A program made the translations under genes and the position numbers. This document shows, one piece after another, positions 1-7,741 of a stretch of DNA of 64,000 nt. The notes beneath the pieces are model-generated. The model was not told the DNA's origin, searched no databases, and was given only the letters and a program-made list of their open reading frames with translations. This DNA is from DASSFG01 sp035547915. Lineage in GTDB: Bacteria; Planctomycetota; Planctomycetia; Pirellulales; JAICIG01. The stretch covers positions 1 through 64,000 of the forward strand of contig DASZTS010000102.1 in assembly GCA_035547915.1 (NCBI GenBank), in the 5' to 3' direction. Positions within the stretch are counted from its first letter, which is position 1, and every line of letters begins with the position of its first letter.

Positions 1-316
1 GCACAGGGTTGGGCGACGTCAAGAAAGTAGGTCTTCACTACATCGCCCTTTGCCACGCCGGGCCCCATCAACCTTGAACTTACGGTCGGTTCCCGGCTAA
101 AAATTCTCGAAACTGCCGCCAAACTCTCTAACTTGGGTTAAAAAGAATCGAACATTTCACCGCCGATTTCTCGGCACGCCGCTCCGGCTGCCTGGTTTCA
201 TCAGCCGCTCTTAAATTGTCGTTGGCCGCGAGAACACACCCGACCGGTTGGCGCGGATTCTGGCGCGGTTTCTTGGTTAGAATTGGCCGCTGGCTGGTCC
301 CACAAGTTCGCGCGCT
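1..316. other. Left-edge region without a callable gene
   Basis: No complete gene is visible. One plus-strand frame stays open from the window edge to a TGA at 75-77 and could be the last 24 codons of a gene that starts outside the window, but it has no recognisable motif. Bases 158-213 hold a partial copy of the dispersed repeat described elsewhere. Confidence 0.4.
158..213 (-). repeat. Dispersed intergenic repeat, copy 1 (partial)
   Basis: This is a half copy. It keeps one arm of the central CCGATTT hairpin and the outer end GGTTTCATCAGCCGCTCTTA, which matches the outer ends of the copies at 4363 and 53538. The other half is missing. Confidence 0.55.
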
Positions 317-1822
317 TTACTTTTTACTTTGGGCGTCGATCTGTGCTTTCTGCGATGGCGTGAGCCACGGCGTGTTGCGCAACAGGTCGTCGGGGTGGGA
401 ATGAATGTCTCCGAGGGGATGATATCCCGGCAGAAGATTAAATGCCGGATTCCAAGCGACGGCCTTCACGTCGGGATCGATGACAATACCGGGGCGCGCC
501 GCGCGCAATCCCTCGAGTACCACAACATAGGAAGCGTCGCCCCTCTCCATGAACAATTCGTCGCCGTGATCGAGTTCAATCGCGGCCGATTGCCGACTGT
601 GACGCCACTCTTTTTCCAGATGAAGTTTCTCGAGACGCGGGTGGCCTTGCAATGACTTCAGGACGGACGGCGATACGAGCTCATCTTCAAGCGCCAACTC
701 TTCGAGCGACGGTATGTTTGCCAGGACCGCAAGATCAATCGGGGCGTCTTCGGGAAAAAACACTGCTCTCAGGCCGAGTGCCCTTAGACGCGGAAGTGTC
801 GCAAGGTGACGAAGGTCGTCCTCACTCACTCGGCAGAAGTCCAAGTCGATGGCCTCGAGAGACGGTAGCGCAGGCAGGTGCTTGAGTAGCGATGGTGTCT
901 CGGCAATGGGAACATCCCAGCCATCGAAAACCGAATGGAAACTGATCGACGTCAGTTTTTTTAGGACATGGAGGCGTGACAAATCCTCGCCCGCGAGGTC
1001 CATGTCGCCCAGGTGCAGATATTCCAGACCGGGTATGTGGCTCACCGCGATCAGGCATTCGCGAGCAACCTGCCGGTTGTCATCGTCATCTGCATTTTGA
1101 TCGTAGCCACCCTCGATGCGCAGTTCGCTTAAATGTCTCATCTGGCCAAGCGAACTAAGCATCTCTGGTGTCAGGGCGGGGACTTGCAGGGATAGATAGC
1201 GTAGTTTCGGCAGCCCTGCCAAGAGCTTGAGGCGCGCCTCGACCTCTTCGGGCTGGTCGCTTTCGGCAGCCCAAACCTCCGCGGCCAAGATGTAACTCCA
1301 CCAGCGCTCGGCCCCAATCACAGCGAGCCATTTCGGACCGCTTCGTTGCAACCAGATCTTGACGGAGCCATTGCGATCCGCCTCGATCAGTTGGTCTTGT
1401 AACGCAACGCGGTTCCGTGCCGTGGCGTACCAGCCGCAGCCAGCCGAGGCGAGGCTGATTGCGATGAGCATCGTCCGCAGGCTCCATCTCGGTCCCGGCC
1501 GATAGCGTCGCAATGCCCATTCACAGGCCGCGGCCGGAGCTACCAGAAGTAAAAGCCAGATCGCCAGATTTGCGAGTAGCCATCCAGGGCTGAAGTCCCA
1601 ACTGTAGATGCCGGGAACCCGGAAAGGAGGCGAAAGTCGGAATGCCAGGTTGTGCCAGTGCCATACAAAAGGCCAACCGTGAACGGCCTTGCTGAGCGGA
1701 TCTCCGCCTTCGATGTCCGAACTGAGATTCGCCAGCACGAGCGGGGTGCCGCCAACCGCGATCGTGACCAGCGTCAAAATCCGCGGTCGATAACGCCCGC
1801 GCGATTGAAGCTTAGGCTGCAT
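317..1822 (-). CDS. Leucine-rich-repeat membrane protein
   Basis: 501 aa. There are hydrophobic segments near residues 15-33, 82-100 and 117-133. The third follows RWSLRTMLIA, an arrangement common in planctomycete membrane proteins that begin their soluble part there. From about residue 190 to 430 the protein has irregular leucine-rich repeats such as LPKLRYLSLQVPALT, IPGLEYLHLGDMDL and LPRLRALGLRAVFF. These point to a membrane-anchored LRR scaffold for protein binding. No enzyme motif is visible. The ATG at 1820-1822 is used. The gene lies downstream of, and parallel to, the kinase at 1939-2952 but is separated by about 115 bp, so co-transcription is uncertain. The specific role is unknown. 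Confidence 0.75.
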   Translation of the reverse strand: MQPKLQSRGRYRPRILTLVTIAVGGTPLVLANLSSDIEGGDPLSKAVHGWPFVWHWHNLAFRLSPPFRVPGIYSWDFSPGWLLANLAIWLLLLVAPAAACEWALRRYRPGPRWSLRTMLIAISLASAGCGWYATARNRVALQDQLIEADRNGSVKIWLQRSGPKWLAVIGAERWWSYILAAEVWAAESDQPEEVEARLKLLAGLPKLRYLSLQVPALTPEMLSSLGQMRHLSELRIEGGYDQNADDDDNRQVARECLIAVSHIPGLEYLHLGDMDLAGEDLSRLHVLKKLTSISFHSVFDGWDVPIAETPSLLKHLPALPSLEAIDLDFCRVSEDDLRHLATLPRLRALGLRAVFFPEDAPIDLAVLANIPSLEELALEDELVSPSVLKSLQGHPRLEKLHLEKEWRHSRQSAAIELDHGDELFMERGDASYVVVLEGLRAARPGIVIDPDVKAVAWNPAFNLLPGYHPLGDIHSHPDDLLRNTPWLTPSQKAQIDAQSKK

Positions 1823-1938
1823 GTTGCTCTGTTCCGACCGAGGTACGTCCGCCGCGCCAGGACTCTGCTCAGAACGATTCTAACCCGTCAGCGTTGTCGA
1901 CGCCCTTTCTCGTAGAGCAACGATTCCGGCACTTCACA

Positions 1939-2952
1939 TCAGGCCAGTTCGCGTAGGCGGCGGCTCACTTCGTCGGCGCTGGCGGTCCGCTCGCGCGGGT
2001 CCTTGGCCATCATCTCGCCGATCAGGTCGACGAACTCGTCGCTCAGTTCGGCATTGAGCAATCGCGGGTGGATGGGCAGTGAATGCAGGTGTCCGGCCGT
2101 CTTCTCTTCGGCCGTTTCGGCAGGAAAGGGGACCTTGCCCGTCACCGCGTAGTACAGCGTGCAGCCGAGCGCATAGACGTCGGCCGCGGCCGAAAAGGTG
2201 CCGGGGTGGGCAATCTGCTCGGGTGCCAGATAATCGGCCCAGCGGGCGCTCGAGCGCCGGCGCGTGCCAGAATCCGACGGTGCGTCGCCGAAGAATCCGG
2301 CCAACCCCATGTCGGAGAGTTTTACCTGGCCTTCGGGCGTGACGAGCAGGTTGGTCGGCTTGACATCGCGATGCGTCAGACCGCGGCGGTGGGCGAAGGC
2401 CAGCCCGTCGGCGGCCTGCGCGAGGAACGCCGCGGCCGTCTCCATGACCAGCTTTCCCTGCCGTCGCACGCGCCGCCGCAACGTCGTGCCGGGCACGTAT
2501 TCCATGACCAGGAAATGAACGTTGCGTTCCGCGCCGGCATCGTAGGCCCGCACCAGGTTCTTGTGGTCGAGTTGGGCCTGCACGCGGATCTCGGTGGTGA
2601 ACTGGGCAATGGCGGCCGGCGAGGATTGCCGCTTCGACAGCACCTTGATGGCCACGATGCGGCCCATCACCGAGTGTTCGGCCATGTAGACGTCGCCCAT
2701 CGTCCCCTTGCCCAGCGAATCGATGATGCGGTAGGGGCCGAGGGTGAACGATCTGCGCCCGGCGCGCAATTGCGTGACCTGCCATGAATTGAGGCGGCCC
2801 ATGGCGATGAGTTGCACGGCGAGCTGATCGTCGCCCACGGGCTGGCTGGAATCGGAGGACGCGGCGCGAACGGCCGCCGTCGCCCGCTCAACGTCGTCGT
2901 GCGTTACCAGTCCGCTGGCGACGGCGCAGCGGTGAAATGTCGACGCGGGCAC
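1939..2952 (-). CDS. Hanks-type serine/threonine protein kinase, soluble
   Basis: About 337 aa from a GTG at 2950-2952. The frame is open further upstream, but that part overlaps the anti-sigma gene; the GTG gives VPASTFHRCAVASGLVT, the usual start style of planctomycete kinases. A short N-terminal helical domain (1-70) precedes the kinase domain (about 73-337). Visible motifs are GKGTMGDVY (glycine loop), the AIKVL lysine near residue 103, HRDVKPTN with Asp near 196, DMG in place of DFG near 214, and APEQ. No membrane segment follows the kinase domain. It is the third gene of a sigma / anti-sigma / kinase set and overlaps or abuts the anti-sigma stop, so co-expression is likely. It presumably phosphorylates a component of that pathway, but the target is not known. 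Confidence 0.85.
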   Translation of the reverse strand: MPASTFHRCAVASGLVTHDDVERATAAVRAASSDSSQPVGDDQLAVQLIAMGRLNSWQVTQLRAGRRSFTLGPYRIIDSLGKGTMGDVYMAEHSVMGRIVAIKVLSKRQSSPAAIAQFTTEIRVQAQLDHKNLVRAYDAGAERNVHFLVMEYVPGTTLRRRVRRQGKLVMETAAAFLAQAADGLAFAHRRGLTHRDVKPTNLLVTPEGQVKLSDMGLAGFFGDAPSDSGTRRRSSARWADYLAPEQIAHPGTFSAAADVYALGCTLYYAVTGKVPFPAETAEEKTAGHLHSLPIHPRLLNAELSDEFVDLIGEMMAKDPRERTASADEVSRRLRELA

Positions 2953-2963
2953 GGAGCACCATA

Positions 2964-3647
2964 CTAATGACACGCCTGACAAGCTTGCTTGAAATCGGGC
3001 ACGCGTGCGGCGGGAACCAGGCGCTGTTGCTTCGCGCCATGACAGCTCAGGCAGCATGCGAGTTGGACGGCCCCGCCCGTGGCCTTTCGCGCCGGGGCGG
3101 CGAGCACCGCAAGACCGTTGTCGATCTGGAGGCAGTCGTCTCTCAGCCCCTGTTCCGCCGCCCACTCCAGTGCATCCACGCCTTGCCGCCATTGGGCCGC
3201 CACTGCTACCGGGGTGGTCGTGCCGGGTAGCAACGTGCGCGGTACGACCATCTGCCGCAACATGCCGGCCAGCACCAGCCCTACACAGGCCGCCGCCGCC
3301 ACCTTGGCCGCCGACCGCCAGCGCCAGGCGACGGTCTGCTCTCGCAGCCGCAGCCGCAGAGCCACCCGCGCCGCCGGCCGCGCCACGGCTTTGGTCGACA
3401 GCGGGGACGGTTCGCGATCCGACCAGCTACTGCGCGTCAACGATGAGCCGCCGTAACGGGGCAAGCCGTCGCTCTCTTCGGGCGCGATCGACTCCTGCAA
3501 CAGCTCGATCGCCGGCCGCAACGCCTCGGCCAGTTGGCGGCAGGTGTCGCAATGATTGAGGTGCGACTCGACGATGCCGTCGGAAGGAGCGCCGGTGGGA
3601 AACGGGCCGCGCGTCAGAATGTCGAAAACTTCGTCGCAATGGATCAT
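2964..3647 (-). CDS. Transmembrane anti-sigma factor with two C-terminal CxxCH motifs
   Basis: 227 aa. The start ATG at 3645-3647 overlaps the sigma-factor TGA (ATGA, 4 bp), which implies translational coupling. The N-terminus has a zinc-binding anti-sigma (ZAS) signature, HLNHCDTC (His29, Cys33, Cys36), and binds the sigma factor in this family. A basic linker is followed by a hydrophobic segment at about 113-130, so the rest should be outside the cytoplasmic membrane. That C-terminal part ends with two heme-binding-type motifs: CLSCH at 199-203 and CQACH at 223-227, the latter being the last five residues. Typical anti-sigma factors lack these. The inference is a redox- or heme-responsive sensor; zinc binding by the cysteines is the alternative. 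Confidence 0.8.
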   Translation of the reverse strand: MIHCDEVFDILTRGPFPTGAPSDGIVESHLNHCDTCRQLAEALRPAIELLQESIAPEESDGLPRYGGSSLTRSSWSDREPSPLSTKAVARPAARVALRLRLREQTVAWRWRSAAKVAAAACVGLVLAGMLRQMVVPRTLLPGTTTPVAVAAQWRQGVDALEWAAEQGLRDDCLQIDNGLAVLAAPARKATGGAVQLACCLSCHGAKQQRLVPAARVPDFKQACQACH

Positions 3648-4270
3648 AAGCCGTCGCTCTTGCTTGCCGCATCGGCCTGGCGAACGAGTTGCGAGAGCCG
3701 CATTAAGCCCCACTTGACGCGGTTCTTCGCCGTCCCCAGGCTGCACTGCATCGTTTCGGAAATCTCTTCGAATTTCAGTCCGGCAAAGAAACGCAGCCGC
3801 AACGCGTCGGCCTGCGCCGGCGGCAGCTTGGCCAAGAGCGATTCGAGCAGCTCGGACCGCTCTTGGGCCAGCAGTCTCTGCCAGGGTGGCTCGGCTCCGC
3901 GCTCCACACTGGCCTGGTACACCGCGGGTTCGACCTCCTCGGCCGGCCGATCGCTCGAACACCACAGCCGTGGGAGCCGCACATGACCGGCCCACGAGCG
4001 GCGGCACTGATTGAGCAGGATCGTCCACAGCCAGGTGCGAAAATGGCTCGGCTCGCGGTAGCTGGCTCGCCACTGGAAGGCGGCGAGCAGCGTCTCTTGC
4101 ACAGCGTCTTCCGCCCAATCGTCGCGGCCAAGTCGGCTCTTAGCCACCCGCAACAGGGCCGGCCGATAGCGGCGCACGATCTCGGCGAAGGCCGCGCGGT
4201 CGCCGGCCTGGGCCTGCCGCATGAGTTCCTGATCCGAGATGGACGGGCCGACGTCGGACATGCGTTCCAT
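3644..4270 (-). CDS. ECF-family RNA polymerase sigma factor
   Basis: 208 aa from the ATG at 4268-4270 (MERMSDVGPS); a second ATG at 4261 is equally possible. The open frame upstream to 4393 looks non-coding and contains a copy of the dispersed repeat. Region 2 is visible around DDWAEDAVQETLLAAFQW and FRTWLWTILLNQCRR. Region 4 is visible as LPPAQADALRLRFFAGLKF then EISETMQCSLGTAKNRVK. It lacks regions 1 and 3, as expected for group 4 sigma factors. It is the first gene of the sigma / anti-sigma / kinase operon and should direct a small regulon when released from the coupled anti-sigma factor. The promoter it recognises cannot be read from the sequence. Confidence 0.92.
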   Translation of the reverse strand: MERMSDVGPSISDQELMRQAQAGDRAAFAEIVRRYRPALLRVAKSRLGRDDWAEDAVQETLLAAFQWRASYREPSHFRTWLWTILLNQCRRSWAGHVRLPRLWCSSDRPAEEVEPAVYQASVERGAEPPWQRLLAQERSELLESLLAKLPPAQADALRLRFFAGLKFEEISETMQCSLGTAKNRVKWGLMRLSQLVRQADAASKSDGL

Positions 4271-4362
4271 TGTGCGCTGGCCGTCGCCCCTGCGGCAATA
4301 GGAACGACATGAATTCCCACCGGCCTCGAAGCCGGCGCGAGAAACGACAGACAAAACCGTTG

Positions 4363-4462
4363 GAGCAACCGACAGAACCGGATCGCGCTCCAAAAAATCG
4401 GCGTTTCAAGGCCGATTGTTGCCCAAGGCGCCCCGGCGTTCAGGTTTTTGTCAGCCGCTCTT
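4363..4462 (-). repeat. Dispersed intergenic repeat, copy 2
   Basis: Full-length copy of about 100 bp. Outer ends are GAGCAACCGACAGAACCGG and GTTTTTGTCAGCCGCTCTT, which are imperfect inverted repeats of each other. The centre is a hairpin with arms AATCGGC and GCCGATT. It lies between the divergent-looking start of the sigma gene and the stop of the response regulator. Confidence 0.75.
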
Positions 4463-4463
4463 G

Positions 4464-5186
4464 CTACGGGCCGTCGTCCGAGGCCACGAATCGATAGCCG
4501 GCGCCGCGCACGCTCAAAAAATACCGCGGATTCGCCGGGTCGGGCTCGAAGTATTTCCGCAGCCGCATGACGAAGTTATCGACGGTGCGGGTGCTTTCGA
4601 GGGACGGTTGGCGCCAGACGCGTTCCACCAGCTCATTGCGGCTGATCACCCGGCCTTCATTCTCGATGAAATACCGGAGCAGATTCATCTCGATCGGCGT
4701 GAGCTGGATCTCCTGATCGCCTACGGTGGCCTCGAACGTATCGAAGTTGATCCGCGCAGGGCCGAGTGGATAGATTTCCACCACCCGCGTCGGGCCGGCC
4801 GGCCGGCTCTGGCGGCCGAGCAGGTTGCGCACCATGGCAAGCAGCTCGTCGAGTTCGAAGGGCTTCTGCAAATATTGGTTGGCGCCCACGTCGTACCCGC
4901 GGATGCGGTCTTCCGGCAGCGTGCGCGCGCTGAGCATCAACACCGGCACATCGTTTCCGCGGGAACGCAGGGTCTCGCACACGGCATAACCGCTCATGCC
5001 GGGGAGCATCAAGTCGAGGATCACCAGGTCGACGCGCGCACCGGCGTCTTCGACGGATTGCAGCGCCGCCGGGCCGTCGGCGGCGACGCTCACCCGATAC
5101 CCTTCGCCCTCGAGATTGAACTTGATGCCGAACGCCATGTGGGCTTCATCTTCGACGATCAAGATATGTTTTTGTTCTTCCCCCAT
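4464..5186 (-). CDS. OmpR/PhoB-type response regulator
   Basis: 240 aa from the ATG at 5184-5186 (MGEEQKHILIVEDEA); the longer open frame upstream runs into the histidine-kinase gene and is not coding. The receiver domain covers 7-122, with the acidic pair in VEDE, phospho-acceptor Asp58 in VILDLMLPG and Lys108 in LQKPF. The C-terminal winged-helix DNA-binding domain (about 140-237) has ENEGRVISRNELVERVW and VRGAGYRFV. It is 11 bp downstream of its histidine kinase and is surely the cognate regulator. The target genes are unknown. Confidence 0.93.
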   Translation of the reverse strand: MGEEQKHILIVEDEAHMAFGIKFNLEGEGYRVSVAADGPAALQSVEDAGARVDLVILDLMLPGMSGYAVCETLRSRGNDVPVLMLSARTLPEDRIRGYDVGANQYLQKPFELDELLAMVRNLLGRQSRPAGPTRVVEIYPLGPARINFDTFEATVGDQEIQLTPIEMNLLRYFIENEGRVISRNELVERVWRQPSLESTRTVDNFVMRLRKYFEPDPANPRYFLSVRGAGYRFVASDDGP

Positions 5187-5197
5187 GACGCTTGGCC

Positions 5198-6157
5198 TCA
5201 GCCTGCCGGCACATCGGCGGGAGCGGGCGGCGCCGGCTCTTCTCGTGCGGCCCGGTTGGGCCGGCCGGCGGACTGCTTCTCGATGCACGGCAGTTCGACT
5301 TCGAACACGGTTCCACGCTCGGTGCCTCGTCCCCGCACGTGGATGCGTCCCTTCATGCGGCGGACGAGCGAACGGACGAGATACAAGCCCAGTCCGGTGC
5401 CGACCTGCGTGCGCTCCAACTCGTTGCCCAACCGCACGAAGCGGCCGAAGATCTTGCGACGCAATGCCACGGGAATGCCCGGACCGTTGTCGGACACCCG
5501 CGTCACGACCGTGCCGCGCCCGTTCGACCACGATTCGATTCGGACCTCCGGCTCCGGCAGCGAGTACTTGATCGCGTTATCGATCAGGTTGCGAAACACG
5601 ATTTCCAGATCGACCGCCCGGGCCCGCACGAGGCTCGGCGCCGCCGTGAGCAAAATGGTCTCCGGCGGCAACCGATGCCGCAGGCAGACCGTGTTGGCGC
5701 ACGTTTGCAGAATCTCCGGCAGCGACACGTCGACCGTTTCCGAGTCGTGCGGGGCACGGTCCATACGGGCGGCGTCGAGCATGTGGTTGATCAGCGTGTC
5801 GAGCCGATTGAGGTCTTCCAGCATGAATCGATAGAACTCGAGCTGCTGCGCCTCGGTGACGGTCCGCCGGCTGAGCGTTTGCAGGTAGAGCTTGAGTGAG
5901 GCGATGGGGCTCTTCAGCTCGTGCGTCACGCTATCGATGAAGTTCGCCTGCCGTTGATTCAGGCTGATCTGTTTGACCGCGATGGTCAGATACAAGATCA
6001 CGCCGACGAGGACCAACGTCAGAAACGTCGTGCCGACCGCCAGCAGCGTGACGTAGTTCAGCGCAAGCAGCACCCAGCCGATCATGAGTGCCACCAAGAG
6101 CACGATCATGATCACGCCCAGCGTGATCGGCCAACCTACGCTTCTGCGACGCGACAT
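5198..6157 (-). CDS. Membrane-bound sensor histidine kinase
   Basis: 319 aa from the ATG at 6155-6157 (MSRRRSVGWP). Two transmembrane helices span about 11-33 and 39-62 with almost no loop between them, so no real periplasmic sensor domain exists. Signal may be sensed within the membrane or by a partner. HisKA follows with phospho-acceptor His79 in SVTHELKSP. HATPase_c is marked by NLIDNAIKYS (N box), DNGPGIP (G1) and GTGLGLYLV (G2). The C-terminus is proline- and alanine-rich. It is first in a two-gene operon with the response regulator. Confidence 0.92.
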   Translation of the reverse strand: MSRRRSVGWPITLGVIMIVLLVALMIGWVLLALNYVTLLAVGTTFLTLVLVGVILYLTIAVKQISLNQRQANFIDSVTHELKSPIASLKLYLQTLSRRTVTEAQQLEFYRFMLEDLNRLDTLINHMLDAARMDRAPHDSETVDVSLPEILQTCANTVCLRHRLPPETILLTAAPSLVRARAVDLEIVFRNLIDNAIKYSLPEPEVRIESWSNGRGTVVTRVSDNGPGIPVALRRKIFGRFVRLGNELERTQVGTGLGLYLVRSLVRRMKGRIHVRGRGTERGTVFEVELPCIEKQSAGRPNRAAREEPAPPAPADVPAG

Positions 6158-6191
6158 GGCAGATTTGAGCCTATCCGCGGCAAAGCGGCAG

Positions 6192-7148
6192 TCAAGCACC
6201 GTCCTTGCGATAGACGGCGCCCTGGTCGACCAGCCGAAAACCGAGCTTCTCGTAGAACTTCAAAGCGGGCTGGTTGGCCTGCATGGTCTGTACCTGCACC
6301 AACCCGATTCCCTGCGCCGCCAGTTGCCGCATGATGTCGCTCACCAAGAAGACGCCCAGCCCCTGCCGCCGCACCGATTCTTCGACTTCCAACCCGAGGA
6401 TACCCGCCGCCCGCACGCCCCACCCGGCCGACAACGGCTCGAGCGACCAAGCCTGGGCGGTGGCCACCACGCGGCCGACGTCTCGCAGGGTCAGCTCGTA
6501 TCGCGTCTGGTCGAGTCCGCACCAAGAGCAAGCGTCCCACCATGAGGTCGAAGGAGGGTCGGGCAGGGTGGAAATCGTCGAACGCCGGCGGACCTGCAAC
6601 TGAATGCGGTCGACCGGTGGCCGATAACCGGCCAGCGGCCGTTCGAGCACGAGCACGCGGTCGATCTCCCGGTAGCCGTGCGACAGGAACAGCCGTTGTG
6701 CACCGACATCGGTATCGAGCACGCCGGGCAACTCGCTCCCGCCGTACAGCCCCAGATAGAAGCCGTGCAAGGGCGCGATGCCGCCACCATACAAAACCTG
6801 GGCGCCGTGCCCGCGCAGGTAGACTTCGCTGTGCGATAACAGGGCGCTGCCGATGCCCTGGCGGCGATACTCGGTGCTCACCATCACCAGCAATGTGCTG
6901 CCGAATTGTCGCGAAAGCCGTTGCCCGCATTCCGTCGGGCCGAAGGTGGCGTGCGCGAAGCCGATGGGCCGGTCGTCGTCGACGGCCACGATCAGGCCCG
7001 CGTTGTCGAAGTAGGGTTTCGACAGCACGAACTGTTCGAACAGGCCCGCCGACATCTGCTGCACGCGGCCATGTCCCGCGGGTTGGCTGCGCCAGATTTC
7101 GGCCAGGGCGGGTGGGTCGCTATTGCGAAAGGCACGATAGCGAATCAA
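6192..7148 (-). CDS. Tandem-GNAT N-acetyltransferase
   Basis: 318 aa if it starts at the TTG at 7146-7148, which overlaps the TGA of the Rieske gene (TTGA) and is preceded by GGGGGGAAG. The longer frame upstream overlaps the Rieske gene and is not coding. There are two GNAT-fold halves. The first (about 5-150) has acetyl-CoA loop VSTEYRRQGIGSALL; the second (about 190-318) has VEESVRRQGLGVFLVSD followed by NQPALKFYEKLGF. Both keep the RRQG[IL]G pyrophosphate-binding loop. The acetyl acceptor is unknown. Close coupling with the Rieske protein suggests a shared mRNA. Confidence 0.82.
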   Translation of the reverse strand: MIRYRAFRNSDPPALAEIWRSQPAGHGRVQQMSAGLFEQFVLSKPYFDNAGLIVAVDDDRPIGFAHATFGPTECGQRLSRQFGSTLLVMVSTEYRRQGIGSALLSHSEVYLRGHGAQVLYGGGIAPLHGFYLGLYGGSELPGVLDTDVGAQRLFLSHGYREIDRVLVLERPLAGYRPPVDRIQLQVRRRSTISTLPDPPSTSWWDACSWCGLDQTRYELTLRDVGRVVATAQAWSLEPLSAGWGVRAAGILGLEVEESVRRQGLGVFLVSDIMRQLAAQGIGLVQVQTMQANQPALKFYEKLGFRLVDQGAVYRKDGA

Positions 7149-7465
7149 CTTCCCCCCTCCATGTCGATGAACACTTCTCCTCCCTCCACGCGCACCGAGA
7201 AACAGCGTTGCGTCACCGTCTGGGCCGATCGGTGCCGGCCGGTCGACGCGTCGAATTGCCAGCCGTGCCAAGGACAGGTGATGGTCGAGCCATCGAGCAG
7301 CCCTTTGGCCAGCGGCCCGCCCTGGTGCGGACAGACGCCGTCGATCGCGTGGAACGTGCCGCCCACGTTGAAGAGTGCCACCACTCGTCCGGCGACTACT
7401 CGCTCCACGGCCGTGCCCGGCGGACAGTCGTGGGCGTCGGCGAGGTGAATCCAATCGGCCATCAA
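7145..7465 (-). CDS. Rieske [2Fe-2S] ferredoxin-like protein
   Basis: 106 aa; MADW three bases downstream is an alternative start. The cluster ligands are visible as CPHQGG and CPWHGW (CxH plus CxxH), with the right spacing for a stand-alone Rieske domain of the NirD/dioxygenase-ferredoxin kind. It is soluble, without a signal peptide or membrane segment, so it is a cytoplasmic electron carrier. The partner oxidoreductase is not encoded nearby. Its stop overlaps the predicted start of the GNAT gene. Confidence 0.9.
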   Translation of the reverse strand: MMADWIHLADAHDCPPGTAVERVVAGRVVALFNVGGTFHAIDGVCPHQGGPLAKGLLDGSTITCPWHGWQFDASTGRHRSAQTVTQRCFSVRVEGGEVFIDMEGGS

Positions 7466-7472
7466 TACGTAA

Positions 7473-7572
7473 GGAGTCTGACGAAACAGGGCAGCCGGAG
7501 CGAGGATGATAAAAAATCGGCGGTGGAACGTCGATTTTTCGCAGCTCGACCCGGTTTTGTCGGTTCCTCTTT
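7473..7572 (+). repeat. Dispersed intergenic repeat, copy 3
   Basis: Full-length but divergent copy just upstream of the Rieske gene. Left end GAGTCTGACGAAACAGGG, central hairpin arms AAAAATCGGC/GTCGATTTTT, right end CCGGTTTTGTCGGTTCCTCTT. Confidence 0.65.
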
Positions 7573-7702
7573 AAATATAGGAATATCGGCAGAACCGGTA
7601 AAACCCCGCGGCGGGCCGGATGAGCCGCCCGACTTTTTTTCCGCCCCTGGCCCGACTTCTATCCCGCCCCTCCGAAAGCATGACTTAGGGTTGCATACCG
7701 TT

Positions 7703-7719
7703 TGTGCGGGTTTCGCACA
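7703..7719 (+). other. Small hairpin upstream of the GGDEF gene
   Basis: Perfect 6-bp stem TGTGCG/CGCACA with a GGTTT loop, ending 22 bp before the start codon of the diguanylate cyclase. It could affect translation initiation. There is no T-tract, so it is not a terminator. It does not match any riboswitch I can recognise. Confidence 0.3.
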
Positions 7720-7741
7720 GAATCGTCCTGAGGTGGCGTTC

